A DNA stretch of 64,000 nt. Source: Hirschia baltica ATCC 49814 (GTDB lineage: Bacteria > Pseudomonadota > Alphaproteobacteria > Caulobacterales > Hyphomonadaceae). Position numbers and translations under genes: made by a program. The stretch is taken from contig NC_012982.1 of assembly GCF_000023785.1 (NCBI RefSeq), positions 1,302,001-1,366,000 of the forward strand. Reading direction: 5' to 3'. The notes beneath the pieces are model-generated. The model was not told where the DNA came from. It worked only from the letters and a program-made list of their open reading frames with translations, and did not search any database. Shown one piece after another: positions 33,051 to 41,733 of the stretch (position 1 is the first letter of the stretch; every line of letters begins with the position of its first letter).

Positions 33051-33758
33051 ATGCTGCACATCTTCATCGGAATAATTGTTGGTTTGGGCTTGGCGTATTG
33101 GGTCGGCAATACATGGCGCATGCGAGCGGGTGTATTAATTGCTATGACCATAGCTGTGACATGTTACGGATTTATCGGATCTCCCTCCATTGGCGACAGA
33201 CCATTGCATCAACGACTTGATGAAATGAGAAAAATGGAACCCAAAGATATTTCGGGTGATCAGTGGATAGCTTTGTTGCAACAGCGTGCCAAAGTGGACC
33301 CGGAAGATCCGCAATCTCATAAGTTTATCGGTGATATTCTTATGCAGCAGGGAAAACCGGATGAGGCATTGCGGGCTTATCAATCAGCTCTACGCCGAGA
33401 CCCTAAATTTGTTGATGTTCTGACACCTATGGCGGATGCTTTGGTTGCTCAACAGGGTGGGCGCGTGACGGAGCAAGCACAGCAAATATATATCGCAGCT
33501 TTTTCAGCGAATACGGCTGATGTGAAAGCTGCCTTTATGCCGGGTATGAGATTTTGGCTGGATGGTGATCGTGATGGCGCGAGAGATTGGTGGGCGCAAG
33601 CACAATCCATGATGCCCGAAGGCTCGCCAGAAGCAATGGAACTTAAATCCCAAGTAGATTTATTGCAGCAGGCAATGGCAAATGTTGCCAGACAAAAAGA
33701 AGAAATGACGGATGATATAGCCTCTGAAAACGAGGACAATCCATCAGAAAAAGACTGA
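33051..33758 (+). CDS. ccmI: Cytochrome c maturation CcmI/CycH-like TPR protein
   Basis: A 235-residue protein with two N-terminal hydrophobic segments (MLHIFIGIIVGLGLAYWVGN and VLIAMTIAVTCYGFIG), then periplasmic TPR repeats (DPQSHKFIGDILMQQGKPDEALRAYQSALRRDP near residue 85-117). CcmI presents apocytochrome c to the heme lyase. This copy is shorter than the two-domain CcmI of Rhodobacter, with the TPR part kept. It precedes ccmE, ccmF and ccmH on the same strand, which supports the assignment. The gene starts 12 bases after the PhoQ-like kinase. Confidence 0.75.
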   Translation: MLHIFIGIIVGLGLAYWVGNTWRMRAGVLIAMTIAVTCYGFIGSPSIGDRPLHQRLDEMRKMEPKDISGDQWIALLQQRAKVDPEDPQSHKFIGDILMQQGKPDEALRAYQSALRRDPKFVDVLTPMADALVAQQGGRVTEQAQQIYIAAFSANTADVKAAFMPGMRFWLDGDRDGARDWWAQAQSMMPEGSPEAMELKSQVDLLQQAMANVARQKEEMTDDIASENEDNPSEKD

Positions 33759-33838
33759 TGCTGGTCATCACATATAGTTGATGTAGTCCTTTGATCAGAA
33801 GTGGGTATGTCTAAGGTTTGGATAGAGGAAGATAATTC

Positions 33839-34306
33839 ATGCGTGCGCGTTCCCAAAGAGCATGGTTGATCGGTGTAGCAGGTGTTCTGTTGGTTGGAGC
33901 AGTTGCGCTTGTGATGTCTGCACTAGGAGATAATGCGAGTTATTCTAGAACGCCGACAGAGATCGTGACTGGTAATGTTGTGACAGTTGGTGAGCGGGTT
34001 CGCATTGGTGGATTGGTAGGGGTTGATTCAATAGAACGCGGCCCGGGTACATTGATAAAGTTTGAAATCACAGATGGTGAATACGGCGTCAATGTTGCGT
34101 ATGATGATTTGCCGCCAGACCTTTTTGAAGAAGGACAAGGAATTGTCGCCGAAGGCATCATTCAGGTTGATGGTAGTCTTCAGGCAACACGCCTAGTCGC
34201 GCGTCATGATGAAAGCTACATGCCTAAAGAAGCGTATGATGCTTTAAAAGCTGCTGGTGGTGAAGCCGCCGCGAAAGCTGCACAATATAATGATGAAGGC
34301 GTCTAA
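33839..34306 (+). CDS. ccmE: Cytochrome c maturation heme chaperone CcmE
   Basis: A 155-residue membrane-anchored heme chaperone. A signal anchor (WLIGVAGVLLVGAVALVMSA) is at residues 9-28, followed by an OB-fold with RVRIGGLVGVDSIERGPG. The covalent heme attachment His and its Tyr partner are in ARHDESYMPKEAYD (about 121-134). CcmE accepts heme from CcmC and hands it to CcmF/H. Overlaps the ccmF start by one base. Full length. Confidence 0.95.
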   Translation: MRARSQRAWLIGVAGVLLVGAVALVMSALGDNASYSRTPTEIVTGNVVTVGERVRIGGLVGVDSIERGPGTLIKFEITDGEYGVNVAYDDLPPDLFEEGQGIVAEGIIQVDGSLQATRLVARHDESYMPKEAYDALKAAGGEAAAKAAQYNDEGV

Positions 34307-36252
34307 TGATAGAATTTGGCCATATCAGTTTATTTCTTGCTCTGGGCGCGTCATTATTGGCGGCTGTCTTTGGTGTTTGGGGTAAAGCGCAAGAAACTAA
34401 CCGGTCGATACTTGTTGCGATGGCAGCAAGCGTTGTGGCATTTTTTACGTTAGTTCGCGCTTTTTTGGGATCAGATTTTTCTCTAGAACTTGTGGTCAAG
34501 CATTCGCATTCTTTAAAGCCTACTTTCTACAAATTCGCCGGAACGTGGGGAAATCATGAAGGATCAATGCTTTTATGGTGTATGATCATGTTGGGCTTTG
34601 GGGCGGCAGCTGTTGGTTTGATGAAACCAAGTGCGTTGAAGACGAAAGCAATTGGTGTCCAGGGGGGATTATCTTTCTTGTCGCTGACTTATTTGCTTTT
34701 TGCATCTTCACCTTTCACGCGCCTTGACCCTGCACCGTTTGACGGCACCGGCTTAAATCCGCTTTTGCAAGATCCTGCTTTGGCATTTCACCCGCCATTT
34801 TTGTATTTGGGGTATGTTGGTTTTTCTTTTGTCTTTTCGCTCGCAGCAGCAGGTCTATTGCTCAATGAAGTTGGCGCAAGCTGGGCGAAACGTGCGCGGC
34901 CATGGGCGTTGTTTGCTTGGTCTGGCTTAACGATAGGAATCTCACTTGGTGCGATCTGGGCTTATTATGAGCTTGGCTGGGGTGGTTGGTGGTTCTGGGA
35001 CCCTGTTGAAAATGCTTCCCTTATGCCTTGGCTGGTGGGGGCTGCTTTGGTGCACTCCATTATCGTGACGCAAAAGCGTGGTTCAATGGCATCGTGGACA
35101 GTGTTTTTGTCAGTTTTGACATTCTGCCTATCAATTCTTGGGGCATTTTTGGTGCGTTCAGGCGTGTTGACTTCGGTGCATGCGTTTGCGCTGGACCCTG
35201 AGCGTGGTCGTTTATTGCTAATTGGCTTGTTATTGGTTTCGGGTTTTGCATTCTCACTTTTTGCTTGGCGTGGTCCCGGATTGAAATCTGGTAGTGAGTT
35301 TGATCCTGTTAGTCGCGAAGGCGCGCTTATCCTCAATAATTTGTTTTTATCTGTTGCTGCAGCAACTGTTCTTGTGGGCACGCTTTATCCTTTGGCGATG
35401 GAGGTGGTGACGGGTGAGAAATTATCTGTTGGGACACCTTATTTTGATCTGACGCTGGCACCTTTAATGGGCATACTGTTTCTCGCGCCGCCATTTGCAC
35501 AGGCAATGACGTGGCGAGCGGCTGATATGTCACCTGTTGTGAAACGTTTAATCGTGGCTGGCGCGATTGCTATTGCGGCTGGGGCGGCAACATTTGTGTT
35601 TTTCTCAGGCAAGCTTTGGGCTGTGTTTGGTGTCGCTGTTGGTGTCTGGTTGATTGGTGGAACAATTACAGATCTTATCAAACGTGTTGGCGCTGGTGGT
35701 TTGACGCGCGTGTTTAAGCTGCCGCTTGGTGTGTGGGGACTTACGATTGCGCACATTGGGCTTGGATTGTTTGTGATTGGTGCCGTTGTTGAAACAAATG
35801 GACGAATTGAGCGTACATTTGCGGTCACTCAAGGGCAAGTTGTCGAGCTTGGCGATTGGTCTTTCACTTTTAACGGCGTTGTTAATTCTGAAGGACCAAA
35901 TTTCTATTCTGATCGTGCTTCCATTATGGCTGTGAACGGAAAACGAGAAACAGAATTAAACCCGGAAAAACGGTATTATCCGGCATCTGGGATGCCCACG
36001 ACGGAAGTTGCCATCCGAAAATCTCTGGTTGGTGATTTATATGTTGCGTTGGGTGATCCTGTTCGGGGAGAATTAAATGGTTGGACAATTCGTATCTCCA
36101 TAAACCCGATGATTGATTTTGTTTTTGGTGGTGTTGGTCTCATTGCGTTGGGTGGTTTTTTAGCTTTTGCCGCTCAACGCGGGAAGCGTGTATCATCATC
36201 AAAAGAAGAGCCGACTTCAGATAACAGTATAGAAGGGGCAGCTGTATCATGA
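34306..36252 (+). CDS. ccmF: Cytochrome c heme lyase subunit CcmF
   Basis: A 648-residue polytopic protein that transfers heme from CcmE to apocytochrome c. The tryptophan-rich WWD motif GWGGWWFWDPVENASLMPW is near residue 224. Conserved His-bearing loops include KPTFYKFAGTWGNHEGSM (about 66) and the PPFLYLGYVGFSF region. Many hydrophobic spans fill the length, and a large periplasmic loop (VVETNGRIERTFAVTQGQVV) lies near residue 490. Length is standard. It overlaps ccmH by 4 bases. The thioredoxin gene ccmG, often found between ccmF and ccmH, is absent here. Confidence 0.97.
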   Translation: MIEFGHISLFLALGASLLAAVFGVWGKAQETNRSILVAMAASVVAFFTLVRAFLGSDFSLELVVKHSHSLKPTFYKFAGTWGNHEGSMLLWCMIMLGFGAAAVGLMKPSALKTKAIGVQGGLSFLSLTYLLFASSPFTRLDPAPFDGTGLNPLLQDPALAFHPPFLYLGYVGFSFVFSLAAAGLLLNEVGASWAKRARPWALFAWSGLTIGISLGAIWAYYELGWGGWWFWDPVENASLMPWLVGAALVHSIIVTQKRGSMASWTVFLSVLTFCLSILGAFLVRSGVLTSVHAFALDPERGRLLLIGLLLVSGFAFSLFAWRGPGLKSGSEFDPVSREGALILNNLFLSVAAATVLVGTLYPLAMEVVTGEKLSVGTPYFDLTLAPLMGILFLAPPFAQAMTWRAADMSPVVKRLIVAGAIAIAAGAATFVFFSGKLWAVFGVAVGVWLIGGTITDLIKRVGAGGLTRVFKLPLGVWGLTIAHIGLGLFVIGAVVETNGRIERTFAVTQGQVVELGDWSFTFNGVVNSEGPNFYSDRASIMAVNGKRETELNPEKRYYPASGMPTTEVAIRKSLVGDLYVALGDPVRGELNGWTIRISINPMIDFVFGGVGLIALGGFLAFAAQRGKRVSSSKEEPTSDNSIEGAAVS

Positions 36253-36668
36253 TGCTTGCTTTGGTATTGGCTGCTGCGCTTTCAGATGCGCCGCTACAGG
36301 ATGCGGATCTTGAAGCCCGCGCGCAATTATTGATGCGTGAAATCAGATGCGTGTCGTGTGAGAATGAGCCAATATCTCAGTCTGCTTCTGAAATTGCAGG
36401 AGATATGCGCCATCTTGTGAGGAAGCAGATCCAAGACGGTGCCAGTGATGTTGAAGTCCGGTCTTATTTTTCTGAGCGTTATGGTGAGTTTGTGCTTTTT
36501 CGTCCTAAAGCGAGTGGCGGCGGTGCATTCTTATGGGCTTTCCCGTTTGTCTTGCTTGCTTGGGGGGCGGGGGTTTTGTTTATGGCAATACGTGCACGTA
36601 AAAAGCGCAACCTGGCACCGCTAAAGCCTGACATGGTGGCTGATCACGAAAATGATACTCTAGATTGA
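36249..36668 (+). CDS. ccmH: Cytochrome c maturation protein CcmH
   Basis: A 139-residue thiol oxidoreductase-like subunit of the heme lyase. It has a signal-like N-terminus (MMLALVLAAALSDAP), the redox motif REIRCVSCENEPISQS (RCxxC, about residues 32-37), the conserved three-helix region DMRHLVRKQIQDGASDVEVRSYFSERYGEFVLFRP, and a C-terminal membrane anchor (LWAFPFVLLAWGAGVLFMAI). CcmH keeps the apocytochrome thiols reduced. Last gene of this ccm block; the following gene starts 77 bases later. Confidence 0.95.
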   Translation: MMLALVLAAALSDAPLQDADLEARAQLLMREIRCVSCENEPISQSASEIAGDMRHLVRKQIQDGASDVEVRSYFSERYGEFVLFRPKASGGGAFLWAFPFVLLAWGAGVLFMAIRARKKRNLAPLKPDMVADHENDTLD

Positions 36669-36745
36669 TAAGAGCGGGCCTTGTTAAACTGTTTTGCTCT
36701 ACCACTTTATGGTAACGCTAGGGCTGAAAGTGGAGTAAAAAGACA

Positions 36746-37957
36746 ATGGCACATAGATCACAAGTTCAAATACCCGGTTCGCTTGGTCATAAGCTAGCTG
36801 CAAGGTTTGAATTGCCAGCTGGAACGCCGCGCGGCTTTGCTATTTTTGCACACTGTTTTGCTTGCTCGAAAGACCAATTTGCGACAGCTCGTATTGCCCG
36901 CCAGCTCGTGCAGTTAGGTGTTGGTGTGCTGCGGTTTGACTTCACCGGACTTGGGTTTTCTGAAGGTGATTTTTCAGACACTACTTTCTCCTCAAATATT
37001 GATGACCTTGTGGCAGCTTCCCAGTGGATGGAAGAGCAAGGCATGGCTCCTACACTGGCGATTGGGCATTCCCTTGGCGGGGCAGCTGTGCTTGCTGCGG
37101 CTAGTAAGTTGCCAACGGTCAAAGCATTTGTATCTATTGCAGCACCGTCTTGCGCCAAGCATGTCACTGAGAATTTCGGCTCCCAGATTTCAGAAATTGA
37201 GACCAAAGGTGAAGCGGATGTTCAATTAGCTGGCCGTACCTTTAAAATTAAAAAGCAGTTTCTTGATGATGTAGAAGACGCACGGGTAATCGAATCTGTT
37301 CGAAATATGAAGCGCCCGTTACTGGTGATGCATTCTCCCATAGATCAAACCGTTGGTATCGAAAATGCGAATGATATCTTTATGGCGGCTATGCATCCAA
37401 AAAGTTTTGTATCGCTCGATGATTCAGATCATCTTTTGACAGATCGTGAAGATGCTAAATATGTGGCTGGTGTTATCGCCGCGTGGGCAACGCATTACGC
37501 AATTGCGGCCAGAAAAGACAAAGCTTCTGTTGAACCTGTAAATGGGAATGAGCCAGTCGTTGTCGAAGAAACTCAACGTGGAAGTTATGAGAACTGGGTG
37601 GTGACGGGTGATTATCGCGGCGTTGCAGATGAACCTGTTGATGTGGGCGGAGACGGTGCTGGTCCCACACCATATCAATATATGAATGCTGCGCTTGGGG
37701 CATGTACGTCTATGACATTGCGCATGTATGCTCAAAGAAAAGGCTGGCCAGTTGATAAAGTTTCTGTCTCAGTAACACACGAAAAATCACGAAATGAAGT
37801 TGATTCTAGCGATTTGGATGTTTTTAATCGTGAAATTACTATTTTAGGTGATTTAAATGCTGAACAGCGGACAAAAATGATGGAAATTGCGGATAAATGT
37901 CCCGTACACCGTACTTTACATAGGGTAAGTTCTATTCATACCACAGAATCGACATGA
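36746..37957 (+). CDS. Bifunctional alpha/beta hydrolase - OsmC family fusion
   Basis: 403 residues in two parts. Residues 1-255 are an alpha/beta hydrolase: FAHCFACSKDQFATARIARQL, strand LRFDFTGLGFSEG, nucleophile elbow AIGHSLGGAAVL (Ser about 107), acid and His in PIDQTVGIENAN and DSDHLLTDRED. Residues 270-403 are an OsmC-type peroxidase: GDYRGVADEPVDVGG, the first catalytic Cys in AALGACTSMTLRMYAQRKGW and the second in DKCPVHRTLH. The OsmC part reduces organic hydroperoxides; what the hydrolase part adds is unknown. This architecture is a known fused type. Monocistronic by spacing. Confidence 0.9.
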   Translation: MAHRSQVQIPGSLGHKLAARFELPAGTPRGFAIFAHCFACSKDQFATARIARQLVQLGVGVLRFDFTGLGFSEGDFSDTTFSSNIDDLVAASQWMEEQGMAPTLAIGHSLGGAAVLAAASKLPTVKAFVSIAAPSCAKHVTENFGSQISEIETKGEADVQLAGRTFKIKKQFLDDVEDARVIESVRNMKRPLLVMHSPIDQTVGIENANDIFMAAMHPKSFVSLDDSDHLLTDREDAKYVAGVIAAWATHYAIAARKDKASVEPVNGNEPVVVEETQRGSYENWVVTGDYRGVADEPVDVGGDGAGPTPYQYMNAALGACTSMTLRMYAQRKGWPVDKVSVSVTHEKSRNEVDSSDLDVFNREITILGDLNAEQRTKMMEIADKCPVHRTLHRVSSIHTTEST

Positions 37958-38039
37958 AGCGATCATAATTTTTTACTCAAAGATATATATTACACATTCG
38001 ACATCTAGAATGTTCTGAAGTGAATAAAGAGGAATACAG

Positions 38040-39599
38040 ATGAAAACGACCGGAAAAAGCCGCACTTTGAAAATGTCTTTAGCCATGGCATTGCTAGGCA
38101 GCGCGGCAGTTGGTGGCCTTATTTTATCCCCGGTTGGGTCGAAAATTGCCGATGCAAAACCAATCGTTGTTCAAGCGCCTGTCGGTGCGCCACTTAGTTT
38201 TGCTGATCTGATTGAAAAAGTGAATCCTGCCGTTGTGACTGTGCAAGTGACAACAGAAATAGAAGCGCCAGAACAATATGGTGAGCTGTTTGAGCGTTTC
38301 CGCAACATTCCAGGCTTTGATGACTTTATGGATCGTCAAGGACGCGGTGAGGGCGAAGAAGGCGAAAGTGAAGAAGATGAAGGTCCAGCACCTCGCGAAG
38401 GACGTTCACTTGGATCTGGATTTTTTATCTCGGATACAGGGTATATCGTAACCAATAATCACGTTGTAGAAAACGCTTCTGAAGTGACGATCACATTGTC
38501 CAATGGTGATGAGTTGGAAGCTGAGATTATCGGTCTTGATGAGCTAACCGATCTGGCCGTGCTGAAGGTCAAAGAAGGCGGGAAATACCCATATGTTGAG
38601 TTTGAACTTGGTGCGCCTCCACGTGTAGGCGACTGGGTTGTCGCTGTTGGTAACCCGTTTGGTCTTGGAGGAACAGCGACCGCGGGTATCGTATCTGCTA
38701 TTAGTCGTGAAATGAATGGTTCTAACTATTCAAACTACATCCAAGTGGATGCATCAATTAACCGTGGTAATTCCGGTGGTCCGACATTTGACCTCTATGG
38801 TAAAGTGATTGGTGTGAACACGGCAATTTATTCACCGTCTGGCGGTAGTGTAGGAATTGGTTTTGCGATTGAATCGACTGTCGCAAAAGAGATTACCGAT
38901 ATATTGATTAAAGACGGTAAGGTTACACGCGGCTGGTTGGGGGTTTCTATCCAATCAATGACTGTGGAAATGGCCGAATCTCAAGGCTTGAAAAATGAAA
39001 AAGGCGCACTTGTTGCTGATGTCCAAGTTGGCAGCCCTGCTGAAAAAGGCGGAATTGAGCGTGGTGATGTCATCCTGTCGGTAAATGGTCTCGCCGTTAA
39101 AGATAGCCGTGAGCTAACCCGTCTTGTCGGTGGGTTAATCGCTGAAAGTAAAAATGAATTCAAATTGATCAGAGATGGTAAAGAGAAAACAGTCTCTGTG
39201 ACAGTTGGTGTTCGTCCATCAGATGTTGATAGTGCATTCAACCGTGGTGGTTCAGAATCTGAAGGTGAGAAAGAGGACGAAGTAGCGCCTGAAGGTGCGT
39301 TGGTCCATGGTTTGACTGTCAAACCATTGTCCAAACCAGAGTTCGAATTATTTGGTTTAAAAGAGAATGAAAATGGTGTTCTCGTTCTTGATTTGAACCG
39401 TAATTCTGCCTTTGCAGAAGCTGGAATTGCAAAAGGTGATGCTCTTCTTGAAGCACAGGGCACGACGTTGAAATCTGCGGATGATTTGGCTAGCGTGATC
39501 AAAAATGCTAAAAAAGAAGGTAAGAAGAATATTCTTGTGGCTGTTCGCAAAGGCCGCGCGACTATTTTCCTACCGGTTGAAATTGAAGACCTTAAGTAA
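38040..39599 (+). CDS. degP: DegP/HtrA family serine protease (Do)
   Basis: A 519-residue periplasmic protease/chaperone. An N-terminal signal segment (MSLAMALLGSAAVGGLIL) is followed by a trypsin-like domain with catalytic His TNNHVVENA, Asp LTDLAVLKV and Ser GNSGGPTFD (about 245). PDZ1 starts about residue 305 (RGWLGVSIQSM) and PDZ2 about 415. A Glu-rich insertion (GEGEEGESEEDEGP, about 100-115) lies before the catalytic His and a second acidic stretch between the PDZ domains. All catalytic residues are present. It is 8 bases before a two-component pair, which suggests that pair controls envelope protein quality. Confidence 0.95.
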   Translation: MKTTGKSRTLKMSLAMALLGSAAVGGLILSPVGSKIADAKPIVVQAPVGAPLSFADLIEKVNPAVVTVQVTTEIEAPEQYGELFERFRNIPGFDDFMDRQGRGEGEEGESEEDEGPAPREGRSLGSGFFISDTGYIVTNNHVVENASEVTITLSNGDELEAEIIGLDELTDLAVLKVKEGGKYPYVEFELGAPPRVGDWVVAVGNPFGLGGTATAGIVSAISREMNGSNYSNYIQVDASINRGNSGGPTFDLYGKVIGVNTAIYSPSGGSVGIGFAIESTVAKEITDILIKDGKVTRGWLGVSIQSMTVEMAESQGLKNEKGALVADVQVGSPAEKGGIERGDVILSVNGLAVKDSRELTRLVGGLIAESKNEFKLIRDGKEKTVSVTVGVRPSDVDSAFNRGGSESEGEKEDEVAPEGALVHGLTVKPLSKPEFELFGLKENENGVLVLDLNRNSAFAEAGIAKGDALLEAQGTTLKSADDLASVIKNAKKEGKKNILVAVRKGRATIFLPVEIEDLK

Positions 39600-39607
39600 T
39601 TTATAGA

Positions 39608-40294
39608 ATGGGAGAGCTCGCTTTGCGCGTACTCGTCATTGAAGATGATATAGAAGCAGCGGATTTCGTCAGAAAAGTGCTCAGCGAAGCTGGGCACGAC
39701 GTTGCCGTTGAGAATGATGGCGAGGCTGGTCTCAGTCGTGCTCAGTCTGATGAATTCGATGCTATGGTTGTTGATCGTATGATGCCAAAGATGAATGGTA
39801 TCGAGATGTTAACAACCTATCGTGATACGGGTGGTAACACACCGGCATTGTTTCTGACGGCTCTAGGTGATGTTGAAAATCGCGTCGAAGGTCTAAAAGC
39901 TGGTGGCGATGATTATCTGTGTAAGCCTTTTGCGCCGAGTGAATTAATTGCGCGTGTTGAAGCACTTGGAAGACGCGCTTCTAGTGAAGCTCCTACGACA
40001 AAATTACAAGTAGGGGATCTTGTCATGGATCTCCTAGCACGCACTGTTTTTAGAGGTGAGGTCAAAATAGACCTTCAGCCGCGTGAGTTCCGTTTGTTGG
40101 AATTTCTTATGAGAAATGCCGATCAAGTGGTTACAAGAACAATGCTGCTTGAGAAAGTCTGGGATTATCATTTTGATCCGCAGACAAATGTGATTGATGT
40201 GCATATTTCCCGTTTGCGCAGCAAGATTGATAAGGACTTTGAAGTTGCGCTTTTGCACACAGTGCGTGGTGCAGGGTATAGACTTCAGGCCTAG
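39608..40294 (+). CDS. OmpR-family response regulator after degP
   Basis: A 228-residue regulator: receiver domain (LRVLVIEDDIEAADFVRKVL; phospho-acceptor Asp in MVVDRMMPKMNGIEML; YLCKPFAPSELIAR) and winged-helix output (DLQPREFRLLEFLMRNADQV; VDVHISRLRSKID; VRGAGYRLQ). It lies 8 bases after degP and 5 bases before its kinase, so the three form one operon. By context it should sense or respond to envelope stress, like CpxR-type systems, although the sequence alone does not name it. Confidence 0.93.
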   Translation: MGELALRVLVIEDDIEAADFVRKVLSEAGHDVAVENDGEAGLSRAQSDEFDAMVVDRMMPKMNGIEMLTTYRDTGGNTPALFLTALGDVENRVEGLKAGGDDYLCKPFAPSELIARVEALGRRASSEAPTTKLQVGDLVMDLLARTVFRGEVKIDLQPREFRLLEFLMRNADQVVTRTMLLEKVWDYHFDPQTNVIDVHISRLRSKIDKDFEVALLHTVRGAGYRLQA

Positions 40295-40299
40295 GGATT

Positions 40300-41697
40300 G
40301 TGAATTTATCTCGTCTACCAGCGTTCACCCGGACGACAACATTCCGGTTGGCTTTGGTGCATACGGCGTTATTTATTCTTTTTGCTGGTGCGCTGTTACT
40401 TTATCTATTCTCAGCCACGGCAGGACGATTAGAGCGCGATGATACTGACGCCCTCAATTCCGAGATAAATGCTTTGACCGCCGCTTACACAAGCGGCGGT
40501 TTTTCTCGTTTGAGTCAGTCAGTATCGGAGAGGTCTTCCTCTAGAGGTGCGTTTTTATATCTTCTGGTTGGTCCGGATGGAGAGAAAATCGCTGGTGATT
40601 TTGATTTCCTGCCGGCGGAAGCCCCTTTAGCGGGTGAGCTGTATGTGCCATTTTCATATGACTCTCGAAATTACGCGGGTGTTGTACAAAGAAATAGAGC
40701 AGAAGGACGCATAAAGACATTTCCTGACAATACTGTTTTGCTCGTCGCATATGATATCGGTGAACGCGGGGAGATGGTGAAACGCATTACAGATGTGGTG
40801 TGGACGGCAGCTATTGCTGGTTTGGTTCTTTCCATGGTGGGAGGGGTGATTGTATCGCGATCCGTCTCACGGCGAGTTGAATCGCTAGCGCGTACAACTG
40901 AAGATGTCATGGCTGGTGATTTGTCACGCCGGGCAACTGTTTATGGGTCTGGAGATGAGTTCGACAGGTTGGCTGAGCGTTTGAATGCGATGTTGACCAA
41001 ACTTGAAAGGCTGATGATTGCGTCTCGGTATTCGGGCGATGCGATTGCGCATGATTTACGATCGCCATTGGCGCGTTTGCGGAACCATTTGGAATCTTCT
41101 CTAGCTCAAACAGGAGATCGACAAGATTTTGAAGGTGCGCTTGAGTATTCTATTGAGGAAGTGGACCGCGTCCTAGAAACCTTTAATGCGATTTTGCGGC
41201 TGTCAAAGGTTCAAGGTGGTCAATCGGGGACGTTTGATCGTTTTAGTCTAAGTGAACAAGTTGTAGAAGTTGCTGAGATTTACGAAGCTGTGTGTGAAGA
41301 GGCCCAGTTAGCCTTTAGTTCTGATATCAAATCGAATTTAGAGCTTCATGCTGATAAGTCACTGATCATGCAGCTTATTTTTAACCTCATGGATAATGCT
41401 GTGAAATATACACCAGCAGGCGGTGCAGTTAAGCTTGTTCTTCGACGTAGACGGAATGGAGAGGTAGAGCTGTCTGTTCTTGATAGTGGACCGGGTATTC
41501 CTGAAGAAAATAGAGAAAAAGTATTAGAACGATTTTTCAGATTGGAAGAGGCACGCACGGAGCCAGGATCTGGACTTGGATTGTCACTGGTGGCTGCTGT
41601 CACGGAAATGCACCAAGGGCGACTTGAACTATCAGAGGGGCTTCCTGGGTATCCGACGCCGGGGCTAAAAGTGAGCCTTACTCTCGCTTCTGCGTGA
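40300..41697 (+). CDS. Sensor histidine kinase after degP
   Basis: A 465-residue membrane kinase with GTG start. TM1 is at about residues 12-34 (FRLALVHTALFILFAGALLL), then a periplasmic domain to about 155, TM2 (WTAAIAGLVLSMVGGVIVS), HAMP, and the phospho-acceptor helix AIAHDLRSPLARLRNHLE (His about 250). The ATPase domain has LMDNAVKYTPAGG, DSGPGIPEE and GSGLGLSLVAAV. It is cotranscribed with its regulator. Downstream, glnE follows after 36 bases. Confidence 0.93.
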   Translation: MNLSRLPAFTRTTTFRLALVHTALFILFAGALLLYLFSATAGRLERDDTDALNSEINALTAAYTSGGFSRLSQSVSERSSSRGAFLYLLVGPDGEKIAGDFDFLPAEAPLAGELYVPFSYDSRNYAGVVQRNRAEGRIKTFPDNTVLLVAYDIGERGEMVKRITDVVWTAAIAGLVLSMVGGVIVSRSVSRRVESLARTTEDVMAGDLSRRATVYGSGDEFDRLAERLNAMLTKLERLMIASRYSGDAIAHDLRSPLARLRNHLESSLAQTGDRQDFEGALEYSIEEVDRVLETFNAILRLSKVQGGQSGTFDRFSLSEQVVEVAEIYEAVCEEAQLAFSSDIKSNLELHADKSLIMQLIFNLMDNAVKYTPAGGAVKLVLRRRRNGEVELSVLDSGPGIPEENREKVLERFFRLEEARTEPGSGLGLSLVAAVTEMHQGRLELSEGLPGYPTPGLKVSLTLASA

Positions 41698-41733
41698 ACA
41701 TCGCGCTAGCATAAGCTTGAATAAGACGAGTCA

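Noticed and set aside
38981-39697. Minus-strand open frame of 238 codons across degP
   Set aside because: Shadow of the degP frame: low-complexity Ser/Pro-rich translation, no family match, and the sense strand encodes a complete protease.
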